Positions 18,224-27,301 of a DNA stretch of 64,000 bases are shown in pieces (the stretch's first letter is position 1; every line of letters starts with the position of its first letter). The notes beneath the pieces are model-generated. The model searched no databases and was not told the origin of the DNA. It saw only the letters and a list, made by a program, of their open reading frames with translations. Both the position numbers and the translations under genes were made by a program. The stretch comes from Bradyrhizobium sp. CCGB01 (GTDB lineage: Bacteria > Pseudomonadota > Alphaproteobacteria > Rhizobiales > Xanthobacteraceae): the NCBI RefSeq assembly GCF_024199795.1, contig NZ_JANADK010000001.1, positions 3,596,001-3,660,000 of the forward strand. The letters are read 5' to 3'.

Positions 18224-19831
18224 ATGAACTCAAAGATCCTGACGGTTCGGGAAGCGACCCTCGGTGTGCTTCGCTCCTTCGGCGTCGATCGCGTCTTCGG
18301 CAATCCCGGCTCGACCGAGCTTGCCTTCCTGGGCGACTGGCCCGATGACATCGACTATGTGCTCGGTTTGCAGGAAGCCTGCGTCGTCGGCATGGCGGAC
18401 GGCTATGCGCAGGCGACCGGCCGGCCGGCCTTTGTCAATCTGCACTCGGCGGCCGGGCTCGGTCATGCGCTCGGCAATCTCTTCACGGCGTTCCGCAACA
18501 AGACGCCGATGGTCGTGACGGCGGGGCAGCAGGCGCGCAGCCTGTTGCGGATGCGGCCCTATCTCTTCGCCGAGGATGCCGCACAGTTTCCAAAGCCCTA
18601 TGTGAAATGGAGCGCGGAACCGGCGCGCGCCGAGGATGTCCCTGCGGCGATCGCGCAGGCTTTCCTCACCGCCATGCAGCATCCGCGCGGCCCGACATTC
18701 GTGTCGGTGCCGTCGGATGATTGGGCGCGGCCGGCCGTCGCTGCGCCGGTCCGCCACATCGCGACCGAGTTTGCACCGGATCCGGCGGCAATCGTTCGAC
18801 TCGGCGCGGCGATTGGAGCGGCCAAAAGACCTGTTTTCGTTGTCGGGCCCGAGGTTGATCGCAACGGCAGCGTCGACGCCATGGTCGCGGTGGCTGAACG
18901 GGTGAGGGCAGCCGTCTGGGCAAGCCCGATGTCGAGCCGTTCGAGCTTTCCCGAATTGCATCCGCAATTCTCAGGCTTCCTTCCGGCCGCGCCGGCAGGG
19001 CTCGCCCGCGCGCTGCGCGGCGCCGACCTGATCGTCGTGGTCGGCGCGCCCGTGTTCACCTTCCATGTCGAAGGACAATGCGAGTTGCTCGACGACGGAA
19101 CGCCGGTCTGGCAGATCACCGACGATCCGACCGAAGCCGCCTCCGCTTCTGTCGGCGACACCATCATCGGCACGCTCCCCAAAGCGCTGGCTGCGCTGCA
19201 GTCGGCGCTGCCTGACGTCGCGGAGCGCGAGGTGCCGGCCGCGCGCGCCCGGCCTGCGGCTCCTGCCGCGCAAAATCCGATTCCGCCGGCGTTTGCACTG
19301 AGCCGGTTGTCGGCGCTGATGCCGCGCGATGCGATCGTGGTCGAGGAGGCGCCGTCGCATCGTCCGGCCATTCAGCAATTCCTGCCGCGGCCGGGCGCCG
19401 ACAGTTTCTACACGATGGCGAGTGGCGGGCTTGGTTACAGCCTGCCAGCCGCAATCGGCGTGGCCCTGGCACGGCCCGGCCGCCGTATCGTCGCGCTGAT
19501 CGGGGACGGATCGGCGATGTACTGCATCCAGGCGATCTGGACCGCGGCGCAACGCGGTCTGCCGATCACCTTCGTGATCATGAACAATTCGGGCTACGGC
19601 GCGATGCGCGCCTTCAGCCAGCTCATGCAGGCGCACCGCCCGCCCGGAATCGATCTGCCCGGGCTCGACTTCGTCGCGCTCGCCAGGGGGATGGGGTGCC
19701 CGGGGCGGCGGGTCACCGACGCCGGCGATGTCGACCGCATCCTGAGCGAAGCGTTGGATTCACGCGGTCCTGCGCTGGTCGATATCGCAGTCGACGACGC
19801 CACGACGGACCTGTTCAGTCATCCGCGTTAG
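18224..19831 (+). CDS. mdlC: Benzoylformate decarboxylase (thiamine diphosphate enzyme)
   Basis: 535 residues from ATG 18224 (MNSKILTVREATL), preceded by AAGGACAG; the family is about 528. It converts benzoylformate to benzaldehyde and CO2. Residues matching the known active site of Pseudomonas benzoylformate decarboxylase are seen by eye: Ser30 in GNPGSTEL (Ser26), Glu51 in LQEACVV (Glu47), His74 in NLHSAAG (His70) and the His in PVFTFHVEGQ (His281). The cofactor motif GDGSAMYCIQ to FVIMNN is intact. No mandelate racemase or mandelate dehydrogenase adjoins it. Its stop overlaps by 4 bp the stop of the convergent gene at 19828. A related 2-oxoacid substrate remains possible. Confidence 0.88.
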   Translation: MNSKILTVREATLGVLRSFGVDRVFGNPGSTELAFLGDWPDDIDYVLGLQEACVVGMADGYAQATGRPAFVNLHSAAGLGHALGNLFTAFRNKTPMVVTAGQQARSLLRMRPYLFAEDAAQFPKPYVKWSAEPARAEDVPAAIAQAFLTAMQHPRGPTFVSVPSDDWARPAVAAPVRHIATEFAPDPAAIVRLGAAIGAAKRPVFVVGPEVDRNGSVDAMVAVAERVRAAVWASPMSSRSSFPELHPQFSGFLPAAPAGLARALRGADLIVVVGAPVFTFHVEGQCELLDDGTPVWQITDDPTEAASASVGDTIIGTLPKALAALQSALPDVAEREVPAARARPAAPAAQNPIPPAFALSRLSALMPRDAIVVEEAPSHRPAIQQFLPRPGADSFYTMASGGLGYSLPAAIGVALARPGRRIVALIGDGSAMYCIQAIWTAAQRGLPITFVIMNNSGYGAMRAFSQLMQAHRPPGIDLPGLDFVALARGMGCPGRRVTDAGDVDRILSEALDSRGPALVDIAVDDATTDLFSHPR

Positions 19832-21357
19832 CACGCGGTGCGGGGACTGGTTCGCGGGGACAAGACGACTGATGGCAGCCTGCTTGCGAAGACGCTGGTC
19901 TTGGGTTGAACACGCGATCCGTCAATCACCTCGAGCCGGCCACAGCGGTTCAAGGTGTGCAGCTTCCTGCCGGACCATGCCGGTCCGGGCTTCAGGGAGT
20001 GGCGGACGACCTGCTTGAACGTCGTCGGAGACAGTTCGACCACCTCAGCGAGGCCGAGCGCAGCGCCATATCCGTTGGCGCAATCCTGCACCGGCCGCCA
20101 CAATTTGCCATTGATGGTGACGAAATTCCCCGCCGGTCGCGTGCTCGCGCGATCGATCAGCACCGGGTTGCTGGCATGAGGTAACCAGGGGCCGAGCAGG
20201 TGCTCGGCGTAATAGATCGCCAGCGAATCCGAATAGCCGCCGGTTCCGTCTCGCCAGGCTCCGAACAGATAGTTCAGACCGTTGTGCCGCGTGATCGTCG
20301 CATCGGCGAGCTCGAGGCCTGACAGCAGCGTCGCGTGCCGCTCCCATTTGTCCGGAAAGCGAACGCATTTGTAGAGGGCGACGTCTCCATTGAGTGAGCT
20401 CTCCGGGATCATCCACAGCTCGCCATCGTCCTCGATCAGGAACGGATAGGACAGGTGCCAGGGCTCCTCCAGCACGGGCACGACGTCGCCGACCGGGCCG
20501 GCGTCGCCGAACTCGACCGCCGAGATGATGCCTTTTCCAACCCGGTGATCGAGATCTTCGAAGAAGAGGAATGTGCGTCCCCGCCATGTGATCGGGAAAG
20601 GGTCGGCATAGAAGTGGTTTCCGGGATCGCCGAGGACGTTCCAGTTGGGCCCGGAGAGATCGCCGGTCTGCCACACGCCCGCGCCATCATTGAAGCGCCA
20701 TCCGACATGCCAATGCGGGGCATAGCAGCAGAGGCGGTAGATCTCCTTGGCTATCGACACCGCGAGGCCGCGCACGGCATAGGCCGCCGGCTGCTTGCCG
20801 TTGCCGGTGCGGGCGGGACGCGCCAGCTGCGGCACGATGCGCGGCCGTCCCGACAGGATGGCCGCCACCATGGTCAGGGTTCGCGCCATGACCGTATCGA
20901 GCCCGCCGCTCAAGCCGGCTGCGATTTCGCTTGAGGGGTGGCCGCGATCGAGCACTGTGCCGTCGACCTCGTTGACGATCTCGATCACGGGCAGGTCGCC
21001 GGCGAGAACTGCGGCGAGTACGGCGTTTTCCCCTGCGACACCGTTGAACAACGGGCGGAGATACAGCTGGGCCGAACAGTTCGGATCGCGCGCGGCGCCG
21101 GTAAAATCGACGATCACGTCGGCGGTCCCGATGTGCGCCGATTCCGGGATGATCTTCAGCCTGTCGGCGCCGCTGGGTTTGCCCTTGTGCAGCACCACGT
21201 GCTCGAGCCCGAACAGCGCGTCGAGACCTGCGGGCCGCGGCTCCGTCGCTGCGGTCCATGCGATTTGGACCGGAACGTCGCGGCCGTCGATCGACAGCGT
21301 CTGGCGGTGCATCCACCGCCGCGCATAGTCACGTTCGCAGCGAAACTCGATGATCAT
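19828..21357 (-). CDS. GINT1-like (glucosamine inositolphosphorylceramide transferase family) beta-propeller protein
   Basis: 509 residues. The N-terminal third (about 1-190) resembles a formyltransferase-like Rossmann region. From about 230 the sequence shows beta-propeller blades: FYADPFPITWRGRTFLFFED, EPWHLSYPFLIEDDGELWMIPES, LLGPWLPHASNPVLID, TRPAGNFVTINGKLWRPVQD. This propeller is shared with GH32/43 glycosidases and with the N-terminal module of plant GINT1 proteins, and in bacteria it accompanies polysaccharide loci. No catalytic assignment is safe. It is the last gene of a minus run that includes a glycosyltransferase and a flippase, so a role in building or decorating a surface glycan is likely. 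Confidence 0.7.
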   Translation of the reverse strand: MIIEFRCERDYARRWMHRQTLSIDGRDVPVQIAWTAATEPRPAGLDALFGLEHVVLHKGKPSGADRLKIIPESAHIGTADVIVDFTGAARDPNCSAQLYLRPLFNGVAGENAVLAAVLAGDLPVIEIVNEVDGTVLDRGHPSSEIAAGLSGGLDTVMARTLTMVAAILSGRPRIVPQLARPARTGNGKQPAAYAVRGLAVSIAKEIYRLCCYAPHWHVGWRFNDGAGVWQTGDLSGPNWNVLGDPGNHFYADPFPITWRGRTFLFFEDLDHRVGKGIISAVEFGDAGPVGDVVPVLEEPWHLSYPFLIEDDGELWMIPESSLNGDVALYKCVRFPDKWERHATLLSGLELADATITRHNGLNYLFGAWRDGTGGYSDSLAIYYAEHLLGPWLPHASNPVLIDRASTRPAGNFVTINGKLWRPVQDCANGYGAALGLAEVVELSPTTFKQVVRHSLKPGPAWSGRKLHTLNRCGRLEVIDGSRVQPKTSVFASRLPSVVLSPRTSPRTAC

Positions 21358-21386
21358 GTCGAGCCACCCTATTCCGGCGCATCGGG

Positions 21387-22562
21387 TCAGATGACCTGGT
21401 TGAGGATTTGAACGTATTCCTCAACCATCGCATCGACCGAATAGCGCAACCTCAGGCCTTTGGCGTTCCGTTGCAGTTCGTCGCTCAGTGTCTGGTCGGT
21501 CAGGAGCCTGGAGACGGCCGCCGACAGCTTCGCCTGGTCCGAAGCATCGACAAAGAGGGCGGTGGGCTTTCCTTCGAAGGACAGCACCTCGCGCAGCACG
21601 GGAAGATCCGTGACGACGGAGGGGACGCCGGCGTTGGCGGCTTCGACGGCGGCGAGGCCAAAGGTTTCGGCCTGCGTCGGAAACACGAAAATATCGAGAC
21701 AGGCGAGAAAGTCCGCGATCTGCCGCGGGGCGATTTCGCCGAGCAGATGCAATCGGTCCGAAACCTTCAGCTCGTCGGCGAGCAGCCTCAGCCGCGCCTC
21801 GTCGGCGCCCTGGCCGGCGAGTGCAAGGTGCCAGGATGGCTCATCCGGCAGGAGGCGTATCGCCGCATCGAGCCGCTTGTGCGGGTGCAGCCGCGCCGCG
21901 CAGCCGAGCAGGACGCGGTCCGGCGGCAGGTCGAACTTCTGTCGTGCGGCGCTCTTCGGCAGGATGAGTGCCTTGTCTTCGAAGCCGTGCGGGACATGCA
22001 CCATGCGCGATCGATAGGCCCGGGGGTAGCCCGAATACTCGCGCTCCATGTCCTGCGAGTTGAGCGTGATGCGGTCGAAGAAGCCGAGGCTGCCCATGAC
22101 GATGTCGGCCGTGCGAACCGGCCAGCTCATCGACAGCGCGGATGACACCTGATTGGCGACGACGGGCGCGCGGGTGACGAGGCGCGATACGCCCGCGCCG
22201 ATGACGTTGCCGAAATGCTGGAATGTCAGGACCGCATCGGGCCTGGTGGTCCTGATATGACCGCCGAGCGTCCACAGCATCCGCAGCAGCGCCACTGGAT
22301 TTCCCGGCCGGCTGGAGGCGCAGTAGAACGTCTCAGGCGGCTCGTCGAACGAGTCGGATTTGCGGAAGAAGAACAGGTTGGAGACGCGATGGCCGCGGGC
22401 GGTCAGGCCGGTGCCGAGCAGCCTGGATATTTCCTGCGCGCCCGCGTTCTCGGCCTGGGTTTGGACGAGAAGCACGTGCAGCTTTCGTCCGCTGCCGTCC
22501 GGGCGCACGAGTGCTGCCGCGGTGGTCTCGCCCAATTCCCTGTTCGGCTGGTAGTGCAGCAC
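21387..22562 (-). CDS. Glycosyltransferase family 4 (GT-B fold)
   Basis: 391 residues. N-terminal acceptor domain begins LHVLLVQTQAENAGAQEISRLL. The C-terminal donor-binding domain shows VLLGCAARLHPHKRLDAAIRL, LHLLGEIAPRQIADFLACLDIFVFPTQAETFGLAAVEAANAGVP, where the EX7E pair (E in AETFGLAAVEA) is the GT4 signature. It would transfer a sugar from a nucleotide-sugar donor to a lipid-linked acceptor at the cytoplasmic membrane face. Neighbour of the flippase and GINT1-like genes, consistent with exopolysaccharide or O-antigen assembly. Donor and linkage unknown. Confidence 0.9.
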   Translation of the reverse strand: MLHYQPNRELGETTAAALVRPDGSGRKLHVLLVQTQAENAGAQEISRLLGTGLTARGHRVSNLFFFRKSDSFDEPPETFYCASSRPGNPVALLRMLWTLGGHIRTTRPDAVLTFQHFGNVIGAGVSRLVTRAPVVANQVSSALSMSWPVRTADIVMGSLGFFDRITLNSQDMEREYSGYPRAYRSRMVHVPHGFEDKALILPKSAARQKFDLPPDRVLLGCAARLHPHKRLDAAIRLLPDEPSWHLALAGQGADEARLRLLADELKVSDRLHLLGEIAPRQIADFLACLDIFVFPTQAETFGLAAVEAANAGVPSVVTDLPVLREVLSFEGKPTALFVDASDQAKLSAAVSRLLTDQTLSDELQRNAKGLRLRYSVDAMVEEYVQILNQVI

Positions 22563-22667
22563 GGATCCCGACCCGCTAAAGAAACGAAATCTTCACCTTC
22601 TTGATCCCGTACCTATCATGCAGGCGTCGGGCAGACATCGACTAGAAACAAACGGAGTTAATGCGAG

Positions 22668-22706
22668 ACCCGCGGATCAGCATCGTTCGCACCGAATTCC
22701 GCGGGT
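22668..22706 (-). terminator. Stem-loop between flippase and glycosyltransferase genes
   Basis: ACCCGCGGA (22668-22676) and TCCGCGGGT (22698-22706) form a perfect 9-bp stem around a 21-nt loop; the loop itself can fold TTCG-CAC-CGAA. It lies 88 bp after the flippase stop and 106 bp before the glycosyltransferase start. There is no T run on the minus strand, so it may be a terminator, a processing site or an operator. The rest of the 231-bp gap shows nothing else recognisable. Confidence 0.4.
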
Positions 22707-22793
22707 TCCTGGAGGGTGCGCAGCGAGCGCGTTAACCAACAGGCACACGCGCAAAAGACGCGGATGAGACCAGGCGGACGACGCGATGGACGT

Positions 22794-24140
22794 CTATTCG
22801 GCCGAGTCAGCGCCGCGGACCGCATAGCTGCCGCGCTTCCACGCCGAGAAACGCAAGAGCACGAGAACCGAAGGATCGACCCCAGTTCGCCGGCGGCACA
22901 AAATATTGAGCGCGATGGTCGTGAGCGCCAGCGACACGGTGGCCGCAATCGCAGCACCAAGCACGCCGAGCCAGGGGATCAGGACGAGGAAGCCGACCAG
23001 CCGCAGCGCGACGTTCGCGGCAACGACGGGGACATAGATGCGTTCATGGCCGGTCAGCTGGAGGATCGCCGCCGATGGACCGCCCGCGGCCTGGATGGCC
23101 GTTCCGATCGCCAGCACGATCAGGACCGAGTGCTGCGCGGTGAAATGAGGTCCGAACAGGTTGAGAAGATAGGGGCCGCCAATCCAGATCAGGGCGAGCC
23201 CGGCGACCACGCTCAGCGCGGTCACTTCCGCCATGAGCTGCAATGTCCGCTCGAATTCCCGGTGGTTCTTGCTGAAGTACAGCGCAGGAAGCCGCCGCGC
23301 CGCGAACGTGTACAGCGCGGCGGACAGCATGGCGAAGATGTTGGCGAGGCGCGAGGCGGCAAAGTAGATTCCGGCGGTCGTCGGATCCAGCATCCAGTAG
23401 ACCAGAATGACGTCGAAATACTGGTTCGCGACTTCGAGGATGGATGCGAGCCAGAAATGAAGCGCGCTGGATCGCCAGCGTGACGTTTCGGAGCGCGCCG
23501 CCGTCGCGCGCAAATCCGGCAGCGCCCGCGCAATCGCAATGACCTGCGCGATCAGGCCCACCGACATCGCGATCGTCATCGCGGCGATCAACTCGGCTGG
23601 GTCGAGCTGCCTGTGACCGAACAACATGGCGAGCAGAAACAGGACGACGATGACCCGCCAGAAGAACTCGCGATTGCCTTCGCCCATGAGAATGCTGACC
23701 AGCGAGCGTGCGATCTGGCTGCCGAGCATCAGTCCGGCGCTCACGGCCGTGTAGGCCGAGACCGCGAGGATCAGCAGCCACCAATCGCCCCTGAAGTGAG
23801 CGACCAGCGCGACCGCTGCGATCGCGATCAGCATCGCGACGGAGCTGATCTTGAAGCTCGAGAGAAGGACACCCTTGGTGAGGTCCGGCCTGTCGTCGAC
23901 CTGATACTCGTTCAGGAATCGCACCAGCAGCGCTTCCTGGCCGACCAGTCCCACGACTGCTGCGATCTGGGCAACCGAAAGCCAGGTCGCGAAGATGCCG
24001 AATCCATCGGGCGACATCGTCCGAGCCGCCAGCGAGAACAACGCAAACGCGAGCGCGCCGCTGCCAACCTTGAGGAGGATGGTCCCGACGACGCCGCGCG
24101 TGACGTCACGCCGCAGAAGCTGAACAATGGAATCGATCAT
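22794..24140 (-). CDS. Polysaccharide flippase (Wzx-like, MOP superfamily)
   Basis: 448 residues with about twelve to fourteen hydrophobic segments and short polar loops. The start LLRRDVTRGVVGTILLKVGSGALAFALFSLAARTMSPDGFGIFA is typical of Wzx/oligosaccharide-flippase proteins, and the central Asn/Tyr-rich FWLASILEVANQYFDVILVYWM fits the substrate cavity region. It would move lipid-linked oligosaccharide units across the inner membrane. It faces the FAD oxidoreductase gene across a 484-bp divergent gap. Confidence is high for the superfamily, lower for the exact glycan. Confidence 0.87.
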   Translation of the reverse strand: MIDSIVQLLRRDVTRGVVGTILLKVGSGALAFALFSLAARTMSPDGFGIFATWLSVAQIAAVVGLVGQEALLVRFLNEYQVDDRPDLTKGVLLSSFKISSVAMLIAIAAVALVAHFRGDWWLLILAVSAYTAVSAGLMLGSQIARSLVSILMGEGNREFFWRVIVVLFLLAMLFGHRQLDPAELIAAMTIAMSVGLIAQVIAIARALPDLRATAARSETSRWRSSALHFWLASILEVANQYFDVILVYWMLDPTTAGIYFAASRLANIFAMLSAALYTFAARRLPALYFSKNHREFERTLQLMAEVTALSVVAGLALIWIGGPYLLNLFGPHFTAQHSVLIVLAIGTAIQAAGGPSAAILQLTGHERIYVPVVAANVALRLVGFLVLIPWLGVLGAAIAATVSLALTTIALNILCRRRTGVDPSVLVLLRFSAWKRGSYAVRGADSAE

Positions 24141-24624
24141 CGACGATACGGGGCGTTCCCCGAAGATACGCGTTGCAATGGCGGCGGGAGCCTAGCATGC
24201 CGGAAAATCGCGAGTGTTAATGCGCGGTCTCGGGATTCCGCCGTCCATGGTCGACGAAGGTCGTACGCCGCTGCTTCACGGCGGAACAGCTGCGTCCCCG
24301 GTGTCCCGGATTGAGCAAACGTCGGCTCGGTCGAAAAGCGGCGTGATGTCGCGCTGGCACGCGATAAGAGGCGGAGCCAGCCGGCTGGCGGCTGTTCGAG
24401 CATCGGAATGGCTTCTCAGGAATGAATTTGAACTGTCGATCTGACGAGAGAGCTGAATTTCGAGCTCATTCCAGAGCAAGGCGCGTGCCGGGATGTCGTC
24501 CGGCCAATCAAGGCTCCCGTCATTAACCTCAATCGCCGGAATCGATCGCGTTTGGCCCTGCGATACGACATCAGGCGAGGGAATTGCAGATGGAACCACC
24601 GTTAACCGTGGGAGCCCAGAAACC
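24141..24624. promoter_or_regulatory. 484-bp divergent intergenic region in the polysaccharide locus
   Basis: No convincing gene is seen here. It separates the flippase (minus) from the FAD oxidoreductase (plus) and should contain both promoters. Two palindromes stand out: GCCAGCCGGCTGGC at 24376-24389 (perfect), and CCACCGTTAACCGTGG at 24596-24611 (one mismatch pair), the latter only 13 bp before the start codon at 24625, where a bound protein would block translation initiation or early transcription. Neither is assigned to a regulator. Confidence 0.4.
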
Positions 24625-25842
24625 ATGACGACGGATAGCACCGTGACCGAGCCGATCGATACCGCCGGGACTGCGGCTGTAGACATCGCGATCGTCGGCG
24701 GAGGCCTTGCGGGATCGCTTGCTGCAGCCGTGCTTGCGCGGGCAGGGCATCGCGTCGCGCTTGTCGACAAACGCGCGGTGCATCCGGACGAATTCCGTGT
24801 CGAGAAACTCGGCGGCCAGCAGCTCGAGATGTTCCGCAAGCTGGGCTTTCTCAACGCGCTCGAGAACGTCGCCTGCCGGTATGATCGGGTGCTCAATATC
24901 CGGGAAGGCAAGGTGGTCGATGTCAGCGTCGGCCAGTCTTACGGATTTTCCTACGCCAATCTCGTTGCCATGGCGCGCGGCCAGCTGCCAGACCCCTCCA
25001 ATCTGATCGTCGACGAAGTCACGGCAATCAGCCCCAGCGACGATATCCAGCATATCGAGCTTGCCTCCGGACGGCGCCTCGACGCGCGCCTCGTCGTTCT
25101 CGCCACCGGCATGGCGGGCGCTCTCAGCTACAAGCTCGGCATCAAGCGGCGCGTGTTGGCCGAACGCCACTCGGTGTCGTTCGGCTTCACGATCGCCCGC
25201 AAGGACGGCGCACCGTTCGATTTCGAGGCGTTGACCTGCTACGGCGAGCGCACGGCTGACGGTATCGACTATCTCAGCCTGTTTCCCGTGCATGCAGGCA
25301 TGCGGGCAAACCTCTTCATGTTCCGCGACCCGACCGATCCGATCATGCGCGAACTGCGCCGCGAACCGGAGGCGACGGTGTTGCGCCTGCTGCCGGGATT
25401 GCGGCCCTACCTCGGCGACTTCCACGTCACCGACAAGGTGCAGAACTGGGTGATGGACCTGACCGTGGTGGAAGGACATCTGCAACCCGGAATCGTGCTG
25501 ATCGGCGATGCGTTCCAGACCAACTGTCCTGCGGCCGGCACGGGCGTCGCCCGCCTGCTGGTGGACGTCGATCGTCTCTGCACCGAGCACGCGCCGCGCT
25601 GGCTTGCGACTGCGGGCATGGGCACCGAGAAGATAGCGCAGTTCTATTCCGATCCCGAAAAGCTCGCGGCAGACCAGCGCTCGCTGAAAATGGCGCGCTT
25701 CCGTCAGGCCCTGACCTCGCGCAACGATATCGGATGGGACGTGCGGCGCCGCCTGCACTTCCTGCGGCGCAGTCTCACGCATCGCCTCGATCAGATGCAT
25801 CCAGGCTGGCTCGGGCGCGTCCGCGGCGCGCTGCGCGCCTGA
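24625..25842 (+). CDS. FAD-dependent oxidoreductase/monooxygenase of the polysaccharide locus
   Basis: 405 residues from ATG 24625 (MTTDSTVTEPIDTAG); the frame is open further upstream, but that part is not protein-like. Motifs: Rossmann dinucleotide site DIAIVGGGLAGSLAAAVLARAG, VVLATGMAGAL, and the flavin-ribityl GD motif GIVLIGDAFQTNCPAAGTGVARLL. The fold resembles flavin halogenases and geranylgeranyl reductases, yet no halogenase WxWxIP motif is seen. Placed among glycan genes, it may modify a lipid carrier or an acyl/aromatic decoration. Function unassigned. Confidence 0.82.
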   Translation: MTTDSTVTEPIDTAGTAAVDIAIVGGGLAGSLAAAVLARAGHRVALVDKRAVHPDEFRVEKLGGQQLEMFRKLGFLNALENVACRYDRVLNIREGKVVDVSVGQSYGFSYANLVAMARGQLPDPSNLIVDEVTAISPSDDIQHIELASGRRLDARLVVLATGMAGALSYKLGIKRRVLAERHSVSFGFTIARKDGAPFDFEALTCYGERTADGIDYLSLFPVHAGMRANLFMFRDPTDPIMRELRREPEATVLRLLPGLRPYLGDFHVTDKVQNWVMDLTVVEGHLQPGIVLIGDAFQTNCPAAGTGVARLLVDVDRLCTEHAPRWLATAGMGTEKIAQFYSDPEKLAADQRSLKMARFRQALTSRNDIGWDVRRRLHFLRRSLTHRLDQMHPGWLGRVRGALRA

Positions 25843-25870
25843 ATTCTGCGTCCCATCGCCTGCGCATCGA

Positions 25871-27007
25871 TCAGCGCGTAGGCGTCGGAGTGCGCGCGGG
25901 CAGCAGCCTGAAATCCGAGAGCCGCTTGACCGCCTGCTTGAGCCAGGGGGCCTGCTTCAGTGCGAACAGGCTGACGGCGCCCGCAGTGCTGCCGGCCTGC
26001 GTCACCATCCACATCGGCGACGGCTGTCCGCCGAACAGTTTCTTGTACGGTTCGTCGCCAATGGTGAAGTCGAGCATGCGATCGCCGCGCTCGATGCAGT
26101 CCTTTGCGACCTGCTCGAACATCAGCGAGCCCAGGGACTGGCTCTTGTACCCGGCAATGTCGAAGGCGCTCATGATGACGAGGAAGCTGCCGCGATGGCT
26201 GAGGCCCAGCACGGCCGCGATCACGTTGCCGTCCATCTTCATGGCATAGAGCCGGACAAACGACCCGAGACCGCGCATCGCCACGTCGGAATAGAAGCCG
26301 TAATACTCGGGGCGCTGGAGCAGATCGCCATCGCCCTGGGCCTGAAACCGCGGGCCGCGATATTGCTTCATCGCGTCCATCGCCTCGGAGATGGAGGCGC
26401 TGTCGTCGCAGCAGAAGAAGCTCAATGCTCCCTTCTTCTGGAGCTGACGAGATTTCTTGGCGAGCTCCTTCTGATAGGAGCGATCCAGCGCGCTGGCACG
26501 CCATTGCTCGAACGGGGCGACGAGAACGGTCGCGTAGGCGTTCGTATCCATCGACACCCGGCGCGGCGCGCCCAGGAGGCTTTCGATCGGAAGCCGTCCG
26601 TCGGGCAGCTTGGTCATGCGGAGCAGATCGAACGGACGGACGAGGCGCCGGATCTCGCCGCAGGCGCGTTCGTCCTCCAGCAGGCTGGAAAACACCTCGG
26701 GGCTACAGATCGGCGCAAGATAGTCGGATACACGCAGATCGGCGAATTCGATGGTGCGGATCGGGCCGCGCCGGATCCGGAGCAGGGGCAGCACCATCGC
26801 CAGCGCACCGCTCGCGCGGTGCCGGACCACGACGACCAGCGGCCTGGCGCCGGCATGGGAGGCGAGCTTGGCGTAGAGACTATCCAGCCAGAGCGGGTGC
26901 TGAAACGCAGTCGCGGCAGAGCTGTCGAACAGCTCCGCGTACTCCGGAGACAGAAAGTCGAAATCCTGCTCGATGGCGATATCGAATGTGTCGCTTGGCT
27001 TGTTCAT
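25871..27007 (-). CDS. CelD/BcsL-like GNAT acyltransferase (BioF2 domain)
   Basis: 378 residues from ATG 27007 (MNKPSDTFDIAIEQDFDF). A double-GNAT protein: the first half has FQHPLWLDSLYAKLA and LVVVVRHRASGALAMVLPLL, the second half YQKELAKKSRQLQKKGALSF, GSFVRLYAMKMDGNVIAAVLGL and MLDFTIGDEPYKKLFGG. This matches the acetyltransferase family found with cellulose and other exopolysaccharide genes. It would acylate a sugar residue on the cytoplasmic side. It converges with the FAD oxidoreductase, stops 28 bp apart. The 294-bp region upstream (27008-27301) holds its AT-rich promoter and no gene that I can see. Confidence 0.83.
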   Translation of the reverse strand: MNKPSDTFDIAIEQDFDFLSPEYAELFDSSAATAFQHPLWLDSLYAKLASHAGARPLVVVVRHRASGALAMVLPLLRIRRGPIRTIEFADLRVSDYLAPICSPEVFSSLLEDERACGEIRRLVRPFDLLRMTKLPDGRLPIESLLGAPRRVSMDTNAYATVLVAPFEQWRASALDRSYQKELAKKSRQLQKKGALSFFCCDDSASISEAMDAMKQYRGPRFQAQGDGDLLQRPEYYGFYSDVAMRGLGSFVRLYAMKMDGNVIAAVLGLSHRGSFLVIMSAFDIAGYKSQSLGSLMFEQVAKDCIERGDRMLDFTIGDEPYKKLFGGQPSPMWMVTQAGSTAGAVSLFALKQAPWLKQAVKRLSDFRLLPARTPTPTR

Positions 27008-27301
27008 GCGTGACCAGGGAAACCAGATAACCCGGAAAAAGTCGGTCGAGCCGGATCTCGCGCTTTTATAGCAGGGTCGTGACGGCCAACGCACCGGCTG
27101 GGTGCAATTTGCATTAACGCGATTGAAGCAGATTTGTATCGTTACCGAATTGTTAAACGCGGCGATCGTTCGGTCCCGGGGCCCCAATCCGCGCTTTCAA
27201 ATGATTAACGCGGATGGGGCTCGGGGACGATAACGCAAGCTTGATCCGGATTGAGCCTGCGGGCGCGAGACCGGCCGTTGGCCTTTGCGAGGCTGCCTGT
27301 G

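Noticed and set aside
19828..19831. Overlap of the benzoylformate decarboxylase and GINT1-like stops
   Set aside because: A 4-bp convergent stop overlap is common in compact genomes and does not indicate truncation of either gene.
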